From: Cheilinus undulatus
Lineage: Eukaryota; Chordata; Actinopteri; Labriformes; Labridae
Direction: 5' to 3'
Assembly: GCF_018320785.1 (NCBI RefSeq)
Contig: NC_054877.1
Location: 41,624,151 to 41,688,150, forward strand
Length of the DNA stretch: 64,000 bases
Within the stretch, counting starts at the first letter, position 1. Each line of letters begins with the position of its first letter. Made by a program: the position numbers and the translations under genes. The notes under the pieces were generated by a model, which searched no databases, was not told the origin of the DNA, and saw only the letters and a list, made by a program, of their open reading frames with translations. Below are positions 33,301 through 45,515 of the stretch, piece after piece.

Positions 33301-36300
33301 AAAACAAAAAAGAAAGGTGTGTATATGAACAGTCTTCACTGATTAGTAAAAGTTTTAAATGTGTCTATAATGGAGCTGTTTTCTGCCGTCCGTCAGTGTT
33401 TAACCCTGCAGAGGTCGGAGCAGAGGGGAAAGGCTACATCTGGAAGGCCAGCAGTTTGGATGACACAGAGGATGAGGAGCTATCTCAGTGTCTGTGGGGT
33501 AGGAGAGCAGTCGGGCTTTTTAATAGTCATTAATGGGTCCATTTTCTTTCCACATGATGCTGTAGTCCATGGATTTTGTATTTAATGCTTCAGGTTTGGT
33601 GTTGAACCCCGACCCTGAGAGTGAAAGTGAGGACAGTGAGCCTGATGGTCCTGACGATCCAGTGATCCCCTCACCTGAGATGGATGATGTCAAAGGTGAG
33701 TTGTTCATTTATTTTAACTTAATGTGGACTCTAATTACTGACCCCTACTGGCAAAATACCAACAAAAAAATCTGATTTAGCCACTCTCCTGATCACTCAC
33801 ACAAGCTTTTAAATGGAACTTTTGTTCAATGTTTTCGTTAATGCTCTTACATTTTGTAGGACACCAGAATGTAAAGATAACCTCAAGTTAAAGAAAAACA
33901 ATTTACAGCTCCGGCAGTGCATTTTTAGACAGTTATGAAACAGACAAAAGGAAATACAGATGTCACACTCCAGCACCTTTAATCCTTAAAAGTCTTAAAC
34001 CAGTTTTTGAAATTTAAAGTGGACACATGCAAAAATCACTTTTTCAGGCTTCTCTAACAGAAGTATTTGCCCCTGGCCTGTACTTGAGGGGATTGTGGAC
34101 AGGCCAGAGGCAAATACTTTTGTTAGAGAAGCCCCCCCTTTTTAGAAACTGTATGAAACAAGCAGTTCTCAGATCTTCCCCTCATGATGTCATGTGGGAA
34201 GTTAGCCTCGCCTCAACCATTTCCTTAGAAGGGCGGAGGCAGACAGCTCATTAATATTTAAAGCCATAGACACAGAAACAACTCATTCTGGGCAGGGCTG
34301 AAGCAGAGGGCTTTTTAGAAATGTAAAAATCCAATACTGGAGTGTTTATAGCAACAACGTTCACAGGCATATTTTGGGGACCTCTGACACCAATGTAAAC
34401 TTTTCTTAAAGGGTAAAATAATGCCCCCTTTAAGGCCATTAAAAGTCTTAATTTGACCACTGAGAAGTCTTGGATTTTAGAAGGCACATTGGGTCACTTT
34501 TCATTTTAAATTAGAATCAAGCCTTGAGAATGAGAAGTCCCTGTCAAAAGTTATTGTTTTGATTAAGAGCCGCCTGGCAAATCAATTTACATTTACTCTG
34601 TACGTTTATTCCAAATAACGTTTAAGAAAGTTTTCTTTCAAGAACCAAGTTATTTAGTTACATTTGCAAGATAACAGCTTAACTCAGCCTCAGTCAATCC
34701 AAAATTATCACAGATGTCATTTATTTACAATTGGCACTTCTGTCATTATAAAATTATTTAAAAAAATGAATAAAGGTATATTTATTATGATGTTCTTGAT
34801 AAATCCATAATTTTAAAATATTTTACTAACAGTTTTACATGTATCTGTTCAGGGTTTTTTTAAGGAAAATTGCAAACCTTCAAACTGCAGCTAAAAATGA
34901 ATTCTTCTCTCACTCTCGCTTTACCGTGTTCATGTTTTAGTCTTCCAGTTGGAGGTGTTTGGGACTCTTCAGAGAGGTCTGGAAGAAAACATCAGCTTTG
35001 ACAATCTAGTGCTTGAGATCAACTCTCTTAAGTAAGGAGAAATTTAAAGTTACCTGTGCTTCTTTTATTTATTACAAAGAGATTATTTTGGTCAGTTGAA
35101 CATGCTCTGTTTCTGCAGGTACGCCTATAACATCAGTCTGAAGGAGGTGATGCAGATTTTAACCAGAGTGGTGTTGGACTACCCGTTCCAGCAGCAGGGA
35201 AACCAGATTACCACGTCACAATACGTTGCTCTGCTACTACCTGTGAGTATGATCGATTTTAGAGAACATTAGAGCAGACATGATAGAGACAGATATTGTG
35301 TGATGAATTTTCCCAATGTCCTCCTTTCAGTTACTGAAGAAATGGGCTCCAGTGTTTAAGAACTATGTAAAGAGGGCTCAGGACCATCTGGACTGTCTAT
35401 CTGCATTTGAGGAGCATTTTCTGGAGCAGGAGAGTCACTGGGCAGCGATGGTCAAGGTCAGAGCCTATTATCAGCACACCACTGTTAAATAAAATGTTTG
35501 GATTACAGTGTAATAGAATGATTATTGGACATGAGGAACTGCATAAATTATCTGTGTCCTCTGTGTTGATCAAGCCTTGTTGGTTTGTCACCTGCAGGTT
35601 CTGATGAACATGTACCAGCTGGAGATCCTGGAGGAGGAGATGATCCTGCACTGGTTCTCGCAGGGAGCTACAACAGATAAGAGCAGGCAGCTCCGCAAGA
35701 ACCAGGGGGTAAGTACAGAGCAAGGTTAGCACAGAAAACAAGGCTTTAGCACAGGATTAGTCTGACCTGTGGACCTCTGATAATTTGTAATATTCACGTG
35801 TGTTTTAATCATGTGCAAATCAACCATGCCTATAATTTGCAAGGTAAATATTCCAGGATAAATCACCCATAGTATTTCAGCAAACAGAGGTCCACAAATA
35901 ATACTATTCCTGTGCAAATCAGCATCTCTGTAATTTAGGGTGGTAACTGTGGTTTCTTTATGGTCCGTGCTGCTTTTTCTGACTGAAAAAATAAAAGCGG
36001 CTGCACAGGACACTGTCAACAAAGATTTGACACAAATGCATTGTTAATAGTGCTTTGCTTTCAATTTGAATCAGATAATGTCCACAAATTACTTTATTTC
36101 TTTTAAATCATTAGTTTAAACTCTACAGAAGATTATTAGGGCCACTGAAAAAAAATTTGAGATAATTTTTTTTTTCACTTGTGAGAAAAAAGTCAGAATT
36201 CTGAGAAAAAAGTCAGAATTCTGGGATTAAAATCAGAATTCTGAGATTAAAGTCAGAATTCTGAGAAAAAAGTCAGAATTCTGAGAAAAAAAGTCAGAAT

Positions 36301-36762
36301 TCTGGGATTAAAGTCAGAATTCTGAGTTTAAAGTCAGAATTCTGAGAAGAAAGTCAGAATTCTGGGATTAAAGTCAGAATTCTGGGATTAAAGTCAGAAT
36401 TCTGGGATTAAAGTCAGAATTCTGAGTTTAAAGTCAGAATTCTGAGAAAAAAGTCAGAATTCTGACTTTATTCTCAGATCAGTAATACCTGTTGACCTCT
36501 ATGTATGCTGAAATATTGTAGGTTATTTGACCTGATTTTTTACTGAACAAATTAGACAGACCCTTTATTTTTCATACTTATTAGAACTACTTTAAGTTTA
36601 TTGTATCTGCAGTCATTCAGCTTTCTCAGTGGGTTTCAGTTAACACCAGTCCTCCAGCTGCTCTTGCATTGACCTTGACTTTTAATTTCTCTTCGACAGC
36701 TTCAGAAGTTTATCCAGTGGTTGGAGGAAGCAGAGGAGTCTTCAGAGGAGGAAGGGGAGTAG
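27318..36762 (+). CDS. eif2b5: Translation initiation factor eIF2B subunit epsilon
   Basis: This is the catalytic GDP-GTP exchange subunit of the eIF2B decamer, which recharges eIF2. Exons: 27318-27476, 27714-27838, 30013-30198, 30306-30483, 30573-30653, 30732-30809, 30885-31197, 31308-31453, 33175-33316, 33397-33498, 33594-33695, 34941-35031, 35119-35242, 35331-35456, 35598-35708, 36700-36762, giving 708 residues (human about 721). Order of domains: Lys/Gly-rich leader; nucleotidyltransferase-like domain ([42 protein letters not shown]); left-handed beta-helix hexapeptides ([46 protein letters not shown]); acidic linker ([16 protein letters not shown]); C-terminal HEAT/W2 domain ([20 protein letters not shown], ending [18 protein letters not shown] with CK2-like sites). 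All donors are GT and phases agree. Nothing is missing. Confidence 0.97.
27839..30012. other. eif2b5 intron 2 (2.2 kb) with degraded hAT-like sequence
   Basis: Between about 28235 and 29520 the wording (gatgtacaatattagatttt; ccggtatcctatatgccg; later tacggctgatatttacagcc) resembles a fish non-autonomous hAT family whose interior plays on 'ccgatatccgatatgccg'. Ends and target duplications were not resolved. Confidence 0.4.
31522..32082. mobile_element. Non-autonomous hAT element with perfect 8-bp target duplication
   Basis: The 561-bp element in eif2b5 intron 8 begins cagtgttagtcaac and ends gttgagtaacactg, an imperfect inverted pair. It is flanked on both sides by ctctagtg (31514-31521 and 32083-32090). 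An 8-bp duplication with CAGTG ends is diagnostic of hAT. The interior is pyrimidine-rich tandem wording with no transposase. Confidence 0.9.
34018..34433. mobile_element. hAT-type MITE ('gggacatat...gcaaaaatcac' family) in eif2b5 intron 11
   Basis: The left end is gtggacacatgcaaaaatca and the right end is taatgccccctttaa. The body shares 'caacaacgttcacaggcata', 'tttggggacctctga' and 'acaactcattctgggcaggg' blocks with the copies at 47368-47796 and 58738-59243. It contains a long inverted repeat (separate entry). It is diverged and non-coding. Confidence 0.75.
34047..34133 (+). repeat. 35-bp-arm inverted repeat inside the intronic MITE
   Basis: The left arm 34047-34081 and right arm 34099-34133 are reverse complements at 33 of 35 positions around a 17-nt spacer. 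Transcription of eif2b5 would carry it as an RNA hairpin. Confidence 0.9.
36181..36476. repeat. 20-bp tandem array in eif2b5 intron 15
   Basis: Fourteen copies of a unit like 'aaagtcagaattctgagatt', each carrying GAATTC. Two variants alternate (ctgagaaaa and ctgggatta). At the right edge the sequence turns into its own inverse (agaattctgactttattctc), giving a terminal palindrome. Confidence 0.95.
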
Positions 36763-36955
36763 GAGGAAGCTCTCATAACAAAGGACAAAGAGGACTTGTT
36801 AAAATTTGAGAACTGTTGCATGAAAAAAGGGATTCAGACAGTTTATGTCCCCCTCAACCGCAGCTTCCTGCCTCTAACATCCATCATCTGACACATGTTT
36901 TGACACACCGTGCCACGCCATGTAAGAGCTGTGTGCTCTGAATGTCATCATCCAA

Positions 36956-36961
36956 AATAAA
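36956..36961 (+). other. eif2b5: Polyadenylation signal of eif2b5
   Basis: AATAAA about 195 bp after the stop codon, followed by an A-rich stretch. Confidence 0.75.
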
Positions 36962-36962
36962 G

Positions 36963-38654
36963 AAAAAAGATGCTCTGACTTCTTGGAAATGTGTTTCACC
37001 ATCTTCCTTTCTTTTTCATGATGAATGTAAAAAAGTCACACTGGGCATAAACTGTTCAAAAAGTAGATTTATTGAATAATCAGACTGAAACAGTCACCTT
37101 AAAAGAACAGTGTTCAATGATTTTTTTAAATCTCCAAACTGACTGATGTCAGAAAATACAAGCATATTGATCCAAGAGGTAGAAGATTACCTGATTAACT
37201 GATAAAGACCTAATCACATTAGAAAAGTCTTAATCCTATCCCGTCCAGACATGATGAACATGAGCACACAATGACTGCACAAATCTTTTCTGTATCTGAT
37301 TCACAGTTAATTCACACCCAAAATTATTATAAAAAGTCATATTAAAAAATATATGGTTCCCTTAATACAGTAGCCGTGACTTGCTTTATTATAAATAAAC
37401 TACATAAAAACAGGTCATATATATATATATGGAATGTTTCTGATGAGATCATCTCTTCATTAAGAAGGATGGCCACTTATTTAACATAGCTGGCTCTCTA
37501 ACTGCAGGGAGCTTAAATTGTCAGTTTTAACCAAACTCTTTCATTCAATAAGTCAGTAGAACAACATTAGACTGGCCATGAGTTTCTCCTCTAGTAAGAA
37601 TCTATTTATTTACATTTAATAGACCTGAATGCAGTAACCTGCCAGTGCTCTTGTCATCATCTTGTAGGAATTCAGTTTAGAGAGAACTACATGGTACTGC
37701 ATTTTTGACTTTGTTAGTTGTTCTCATTTAGTACAGTAGCCACTGAGGGAAAAACTTTGAAGCACTCTGGACTAACTGCTATCATACTGGACACTGAATC
37801 TTTGTGCCTAATTTGATTTTTTTTTACAAATAAAATGGCCATTTTTAAATCAGCTTGAACTGGACACACTGTTTCGACACAGTTACACCAAACCTTAATA
37901 AACACAGAAAAACGGATGAAAACAATCACTAAGAAACAGTTAGTTCTCAGGTGATTTGTGCTGCCAGTCAATTTAAGATACAACTTAAGGAGAAATTTGA
38001 TGGATTGTGTTTGCCATTGCTGTGAGAAGCAGTGCATCACAGATAGACCTGGCTGTATTTTCCAGTTTCACTTTGCTTATATTTATTTTGCATGTTTTAA
38101 CTTTACACATTCTTAATGGTTAATTCGTAACTGTAATGTGATCATTAAAGTGTCCACAAACGAACCACCACTACCACCGTTCTCTGCACAAGGCTGCTCG
38201 TCCTGCCTCATCATCTGTTCTTCAGCAAGAGTCATAAAATCTGAGCTTTTTCCTTGTGAATGTTTTCACAGTAAGCAAGAGCAAACAACCGTTTCCTTCC
38301 AGAGTTGCTCCAAGTGATTAATATCTGACAAAATGCTTAGAATTATAACATTTTTAATTATAACATTTTACAAATTAGTCCCTAATAAACTTACGAATTA
38401 TTCACAATACTGTGAAACTGTTTCGAGTGAGGAGAATTTTTACACCACTTTAAAGCTTCTCAGGCAGAGAAAAGTGTTTAAAACACTGAATGAAGTATAT
38501 TTGAACGGCATTATATTTAGGATGGACTTACATTTCAGTCCATTTTGGACTTAATTCATTGCATGCTGTGGCTTAATTGCGAGTCTCTCTGGCTATGGTC
38601 TACCCCACAGGTGTGTCTTAACATCAACAAAAAGGCTCCTCACATGATGATAAT
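36963..38654. other. Intergenic, no gene recognised
   Basis: AT-rich sequence with a short (AT)n run near 37418. Open frames here have no recognisable motif. Confidence 0.5.
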
Positions 38655-39526
38655 CAGGGCTTGATGTTAATACCTGCACACCTGCCAAATGCAGGTGGAG
38701 TCAAGCCATGGCAGGTAGTTCAGTGACTCCCACTGTCCCTTTTAGCATGCTGATTTTTACCTCCGCCAAAGAGGTTATGTGATCGGCAGGGTTTGTTTGT
38801 TATTTTGTTGGCAACATAACTCAAAAAGTTATGGACGGATTTTGATGAAATACATCAAGAGATGGCATAAGGAAGAACTGATTAGATTTTGGGAGTGATC
38901 TGGATCACCGTCTGGATCCAGGAATTTTTTTAAAGGATTCTGTACTATTGGGAGATAGGGCTAATGGCTGAGGTCTGCGCTCTCCGACTGCTTTTCTAGT
39001 TTATCCTGTGCTCTACTCTGACTGGGCCCAGCTGTTAGCACCTGTGTTTGTGAACACTGTTACACTGGTAGATGCTAATTGAACTGAGGCTGTTTAGCAC
39101 AAAAAGGGGGAAAATTTTCCCAAAAATAAATGCAACGTGCTAAATTTGTGCTTACTTTATGTTAGACCACAACCTTTGTTCGCCAATTTGTGTGTTCTGC
39201 AGGGTGGATGAGAAAAAATACTTTAAAGTTAGTGTTGATTTAAAGATACAGCATGTAATATTCAACCTTATAGCATTAAGCAGATAAAAGTTGGTAGAAA
39301 TGGAACATAATATTATAAGTAGGGCTATCTATGTAAGTGTTTAATCACCTTTAAAGGATTGCAAATCTAGTTCAAGACAATTTTAGCACACCACAGTAAA
39401 CCTTCATCATATAATATTATTTATAACAAGAAAACTGTGGCTAGTTTTTTTGATAGTGGCTAAGAATTTTTGAAAACTATTAGCCACAGTAGCTGGTGAG
39501 CAAAAAAAAGCCCATCTTAAGCCCTG
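38655..39526. mobile_element. hAT-like element with a nested repeat
   Basis: The ends are cagggcttgatgttaa and ttaagccctg (inverted). The flanking 8-mers atgataat and atgaccct agree at 5 of 8 positions, consistent with an old target duplication. A different repeat sits inside it (38759-39002). Confidence 0.55.
38759..39002. repeat. Interspersed repeat nested in the hAT-like element
   Basis: The wording acctccgccaaagaggttat, gatcggcagg, aaaagttatggacggatttt and gatctggatcaccgtctgga belongs to a repeat found in very many animal genomes. It lies within a larger element, so it is the later arrival. The family name is not certain. Confidence 0.6.
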
Positions 39527-40041
39527 ATGACCCTTATATCAAAGAGCCTGTTGTGCAAGGGGACGTTTAAAGTGGCTTACTATTTATTCAACATAGATGT
39601 TCATTTCATAAAAGTATTCATGATTACACAATTTCAGAGTAGATTTTATGATTAGGCTTATTGATTTCACATTCAAATGCTCATTATCACCATTTTGTTT
39701 TTTTGTCTCTTTTTTGGCTCAGCCAATCACAGCTCCTAAAAAAAGTGTGTCCATCCTAGCAACAGGGTCAACCCTGCCTTCTCACTAAAATTAAGGTTGC
39801 TTTCGTTTTGCTCAGATGCTCTGAGACTGTTCCAAAATCAATTTAAAGCTAGGAATTCTTTCTAGGAATGTTTTATGGATGTTTATGTACACAGGCCCAG
39901 ATATGTAGAGGAGGATTCCTGTTAAAAATGTAACATAAAAATTTAAAAGAGCGTGACTCTGAAAGAAATCTTAACTTTTCACAAGCTTGAAAACAGAAAA
40001 AGTCACTACATTTATACTGCTATGCTTTTTAGAGTTTAGGT

Positions 40042-40852
40042 CAGGGGTGCCAAACTCAAGGGGAACAGTTAAATCTGGCCCACAAGATTATCTCATTTCT
40101 GTTATAACTGGCCCACCAGTATGGGGTCTGCAGATTTCCTCAAGTATAAAAATGTAAACCTATTCTTGATGATTTAAGACATCCTTAAGACACAAAATCT
40201 GAAAAAGTAAGGAGTAAAATAATAGTTAAGAAGTCAGGAATGTGGGAAAATAAATTAATTTTTGTTTTAATTTCACATTTTCAATTTTGCATCACACAAT
40301 TAGAGCTCAAACTTAGGATTTTGACTTTTTATTTCGTACTTTGAGCATTTCAACTCATAATTTTGACTTCTCATATAATATTGAGCTTTAAGATTCATAA
40401 TTCTAAATTTTAGGTCATATTTTGACCTTTTAACCAGTTATTTTGTATTTTATCTCATATTTTCAACTCCAAACTTTGACTTCATAATCCCATAATTTGA
40501 CCTTTTAGACTCAATATTTAAAATTTTGAATCATATTTTGACTTTTTATTTCATATTTTGACCTTTTAAACTCATAATTCTAACTTTCATTCTAATATTT
40601 ATTTGCTTTTAAAAACTTTTTTTTTTTTACCTTTTCAAACAAATAAATTTACTTTTCTCAGATTATGAGCCTTAAAAATGATCTTTTAAAATTCCAAAAT
40701 CATTTATCATCAGTGCTAAATTTCTTTTTCAGATTTTATTTCTGGTGAAATGAGGTTGACAGTTTATGGTTAAAAAGGTGACCCTGTTAGGCCCTCAGGT
40801 TAGACCTGAATCCAGAATCCAGCCCCTGCTGTGATTGAGTTTGACACCCCTG
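40042..40852. mobile_element. Non-autonomous hAT element with 8-bp target duplication
   Basis: 811 bp with ends caggggtgccaaactca and tgagtttgacacccctg. Flanks gtttaggt (40034-40041) and gtttagat (40853-40860) match at 7 of 8. The interior is a degenerate series of 'tcatattttgacctttta' units. A related, inverted copy occupies about 49300-50333. Confidence 0.88.
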
Positions 40853-41466
40853 GTTTAGATATAGAGTATCAGCAGGTCTGCGTTTGTATCTTTCTCTGTA
40901 GAGGAGAGGGAGGAGCAGAGATTAAGGACAGACTGTCGAATTATTAAGTGATACTTGATGGTGATGTTCTCTCAGCTGGATAAAGTAAGAAAATAAAAAA
41001 AGCCTGTGAAATTTTCGAGTTTAAAAACTACTGTGGGCGGTTGTTACACCAGTGTGATTAATCTGCCCTTTTTTTTTCCCTTTTTCTTTTCATCTGTGAT
41101 TATTCACAGAATTGGTGGTTATTTTAACAGACCTACAAATAAAACTACTGACTGTTTCTCTTGAATAATGATATGGGTTTGTGGCTGTTACCAGTATTAT
41201 GTAAAATTTCACAACTTCTATTATTCTGTTTTTATTTCTAAATTATATCATCTAATGTGGTTGTGTTTTGACTCTCACAGTCACCATACAAGACACTTTG
41301 CTGCACCCTGAACCATGACAAGAAAAATAATCTGTCAACATAACATCTTAACTTATCTTAGAGTGTTGCTTCGGAAATAAGATAAATATCCCAAGGCAGT
41401 GTTTGGCTCCATAAACCTGTGACACAGCTTTTCAAGTTGTTCCACTTGCAGCCTCATGTCTCCAGC

Positions 41467-42653
41467 CTACTTTGACCTGTCGTCCTGTTTTCCTACCAAG
41501 TCGTAAAGGACTTTGACTAGAATAGTTGCTCCAGTGATGCCGGTTACAGCACTCAGTGTCTTCCACATGCTCGCTGCACTCTCATGCCTGTCCATGAAGC
41601 TCTTATGGTCAGAGGGTATCAGGATAAACTTGCGCCCATCCTGCGGAGCCTGCAGCCTCATCGTCTTTCCCCCCTCTAGCACCACCTCACCAAAACCAGT
41701 CAGGGTGCTCCCCACCCGCAGCAGCTCCTCCCTCTCCTCCATCGCCACAGGTTTCTCCCCGCTAAGGCCCTGAACCACCACGTCCACCAGGCCCTCCTCA
41801 GCACGTCTCACTTTGAAATAAACCCTCTCCAGGAAGTCGCCAGAGGCCTGCAGAGGATTTTGAACCTTCACAAAGTAGTCATTGATGTAGGCTCCGGGGC
41901 TGACCAGGCTGAAAGGCACTGAGTTGTTGGTTTCTTTTTTATTCATTGTCCGAGAATTCCTGTAAAAAAAAAGTCAGATATACAGGTGCATCTCAAAACA
42001 GTCAATCATTTAAACAGAAAACTCTTGAAATATTTCACTTTGTATGAGATGAATCTAGAATATATAAAAGTTTCACTCCTGACATTAAATCACAGGGGAT
42101 GCACCTGCACAGGGACAGGCAAATGAATGATCAAAAGTTATCTTCTGTGTTAATTCTGAAGTCTTTTGTACCATGTCCTAGTGAGGGAGTTCCAGTATTT
42201 CCATGTTTCCTCCACTGAAATCTTCTGAATCACACCAAAGCTTCGTGGGACAAACTGGCTGGCCAGAGGCTCCCCATCAGCCTGGACCAGACCTGGAGAT
42301 CAAGAAACTATGAGTCACATTGTAAGCCAGAAACAAAACTAAATTTACTCAGCTGCTAGTTTAAGAGTTACCTTCCACAGCCACATATCGGAGTCGCTTC
42401 TGCTGAGATGATTTCAGGACTTGAACCAAATGACGATCAGGCTTGAAAACGGGTATTTCCTATGATGGAAAGTGAATTAAAACAAGCTACAGCCGTATAA
42501 ATAACTTCATTAAGACTAAAAAATAGGCTGACTTGCCTTTAGTTTGACCAGCTCTTTCTTCTTTTCTTGGTATAAATGATAAAAGAGGCTTGAGAACGCA
42601 AAGCTGGACCCAATACCAACCATGACCAACGGGTTAACAGGAAAATCACCCAT
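41467..42653 (-). CDS. MUL1-like mitochondrial membrane protein lacking the RING finger
   Basis: Exons: 42537-42653, 42372-42459, 42172-42292, 41467-41959, giving 272 residues. The layout follows MUL1/MAPL: an N-terminal membrane helix (NPLVMVGIGSSFAFSSLFYH), a GIDE domain (RYVAVEGLVQADGEPLASQF, TWKYWNSLTRTW, NNSVPFSLVSP, LSGEKPVAMEEREELLRVGS, TLTGFGEVVLE) and a second membrane helix (WKTLSAVTGITGATILVKVL). The protein then stops at DLVGKQDDRSK. MUL1 proteins continue past this helix into a cytosolic RING ubiquitin-ligase domain, which I do not see here or just downstream. Intron 1 begins with gcaagt, a GC-AG intron. Retained parts fit an outer mitochondrial membrane protein; ligase activity is not expected unless another exon supplies the RING. 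Confidence 0.85.
41983..42107. mobile_element. 125-bp MITE in the MUL1-like gene
   Basis: Starts caggtgcatctca and ends ggggatgcacctg, an inverted pair, next to the last-exon acceptor in intron 3. The ends match a common fish MITE family ('caggtgcatctcaat'). Confidence 0.65.
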
Positions 42654-43190
42654 GTCTGTAGGATATCTTGGACAGAAAAGCACAAACAACATCAAGTCAA
42701 AACAAGCTGATGGAAACTACTGTATACTTAAAAACAGAAGTAGGTGCGGTCGGTTACAAGAATAATACGACTAAAAACTGCAAAAAGCATAGAAAATACC
42801 TGATAAAGCTGTACGTTAAACAATAGCTTGAGAAATGTGATATCTAATCGCACAAATCGAAAACAAAACCCTCTGTTGCTTTGGTATCACTTCCTCGTTT
42901 GTTCATGTAACGTCACGTTTTGCCAGCCAATAGAAAACGACCAACGTTTGTGAAGGCTACTGCTGTATGTGGGCACTAGGCGGCAGCAGTGTCCTTAAAA
43001 ACATTGTACCTTCATTGTACCTGTTAAATAGACATGTTTAAGTTTTACATTTTCTATTTACTTAACCATATACTCTGCCGGAAATCGATTACTTTATCGC
43101 GTTGGTTCCCAAAGGTTACTTAAAATCTCTGTTTACCCTTTGTTTTTAACCAAACACACACCCCAAAATCAGTGTTGAATAATTATTTTA

Positions 43191-44669
43191 CAGCCCTAAT
43201 TCCAAAAAACTGCACCGTAAAAAATATAATTGAAAACAGAATGTCATATTTTGCAGGCTTATAAACCCATGTTTTATTCCCCAAAACCCTAAACAATATT
43301 TCATGAAAATATTAGCTTGTTTTTCATTTGATGGCAGTCACACATCTCAAAAAGTAGGGATGTGGGAAAAAGCTGGAAAAGTAAGTGAAATTTTTTGTAA
43401 AATAGCTTCAAGAGCATGTTGAAACTTATTAGGTGAATTGGCAGTAGGTTAGTGGCATTACTGGGTGCAAAAGGAGCCTTTTGAGAAGCAGAGTCTCAGA
43501 AGTCAAGAATGACTGGGTTTCACTAATCTGCAAAAAAAGTGCATTCAAAAATTGTGGAACAATTTGAGAAAAATTCTACCAGCATCTACAGTACATAATA
43601 TCATCAAAAGATTCAGAGGATTTGGAGAAATCTTTGTATGCAAGGGGCAATGCCGAAGGTCAATATTTGATGTGATCTTGAGCCTTTAGACAGTACTACA
43701 TTAAAAACTGGCATGACTGTACTGGAAATCACTGCATGGGCTCAAGAACACTTCTAGAAGTATTGTTTGTCAACACCGTTTATCGTGCCGTCCACAAATA
43801 TATATTAAAAGCTATCATGCAAAGAAGAAGCCATATGGGAACATGATCCAAAAACACCTCTGTCTTCTCTGGGCCAAAGCTCATTTAAAATGGACTGAGG
43901 CAAAAAGGAAAACTGTTCTATGGTCAGATGAAACACAATTTGACTTTATTTTGGAAACTACAGACATCGTGCCCTGTGGCGTAAAGAGGACAGGTACCAG
44001 CCCATTTTTTATAAGCGCACAGTTCAAAAGCCTACATCTCTGATGGTATGGGGTTGCATTAGTGCCAATGGCGTGGGCAGCCTACACATCTAGAAAGGCA
44101 CTATCAATTCTGAGAAGAATATAGAGATTTTAGAGCAACGTATAGTCCAATCCAGACAACTTCTCTTTGAGGGAAGTCCTAGACTATTTCAACAACCACA
44201 CTGCACATCCATCACAACACCATGGCTTCACACTGTAAAAGTCCAATGGTGAACTAACTTGCCTGCAGTCCAGACCTTTCACCAACAGAAAACATTTGTG
44301 GCATCATAAAATAAAAAATCCAGCAAAGAAAAGCCAGGACTGGTGAGCAGCTAGAGTCTTACATCAGAAAAGAATGGGACAACATTCCTCTCCCAAAACT
44401 CCATCAACTGGTCAACTGATATCAAAAGAAGAGGGGATGCTATACAATGTTAACCATGACCCTGTCCCTACTTTTGAGATGTGTTGCTGCCGTCATATTC
44501 AAATGAGCTTATGTATTTCATAAAATGGTAAAATGTCTCAGTTTCAACATCTAAAATGTTGTTTATGTTCTACAGTGGATAAAATATGGGTCTATGCAAT
44601 TTGCAAATCATTGCATGCTGTTGTTATTTATATCAAACACAGTGCCCCAGCTTTTTGGTATCAGGGTAG
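43191..44669 (+). mobile_element. Full-length but decayed Tc1/mariner transposon
   Basis: TA target duplications (43189-43190, 44670-44671) flank a 1479-bp element. Its terminal 22 bp match as an inverted pair at 17 of 22 (cagccctaattccaaaaaac at left). Plus-strand transposase remnants include KWTEAKRKTVLWSDETQFDF, with the first catalytic Asp region, and 'SLMVWGCISANG'- and 'TENICGIIK'-like pieces in shifting frames. It has many stops and shifts; inactive. Confidence 0.85.
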
Positions 44670-44671
44670 TA

Positions 44672-45515
44672 CATCACATTAATTTATAAGGTAAATCTAG
44701 GCGTAGTCTATAACTATGTTTTATACATATACAGATGACTAAAATATGAAAGATATTAACATTTAAAAACAGTGTAAAAGTTAGCATTTTATAACCATTG
44801 TAAACATTACGCGTTGAAAAGAAAAAGAAACATTACTGAGCAACAAAGTTGATAAAGTTAACTCGATATAATAATGTTTTGCAGTAGAAATTCAAAGTGT
44901 CATAACTTCTCTTTACATGTATATTAATATACTACATGACTAATGCAAATGCATCCTTCCACTGCTGCTGTAAAAATGTCTGATGTGTGCAGGGCTTCAT
45001 ATGAAAACCAACAACAACACAGAGCCACATAAAAGTACTCAGTGGTTAAACCAAATGATCCAAACATATGAAAATAGAGCGTCTAACAAGTCTTGTCAGG
45101 TTTATTTGTACAGGCAAATATTGCTGTACATACAGTACAGTGTGTCAATGGGCTTGTCTGGTCATGTGATACAAGAACTCTCACATGAAGTAGTGACAAG
45201 TTTTCACATTCTCTTTGCATGGTGTTTTAAACTTAACCCCTGAGTCTAGCATAAACTGATCAGATTTCAGGGGTCATAGGTCAAAGGTCACTGGACCTGA
45301 TGCACATAAAAGTGCATCAAAACCTTGTGAATGATTTGAGGAATTACTTTCAAACTTGAGTCCACTCTGACTCAAGAATTGATTTCAGAGGTCATTGTTC
45401 AAGGCCATTAGGCCTTATGGTTCGGCCCTTGTTTACCACAGAGAACAGCTCTAACCCTTCTTCTCGGGCTACCTCTGTACTTTCACTTTTAAGCAGTTGT
45501 ATACCCCATGGAGGC
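44672..45515. other. Intergenic, no gene recognised
   Basis: AT-rich. The stretch 45265-45440 (ggtcataggtcaaaggtcac ...) looks like part of an interspersed repeat but was not placed in a family. Confidence 0.4.
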
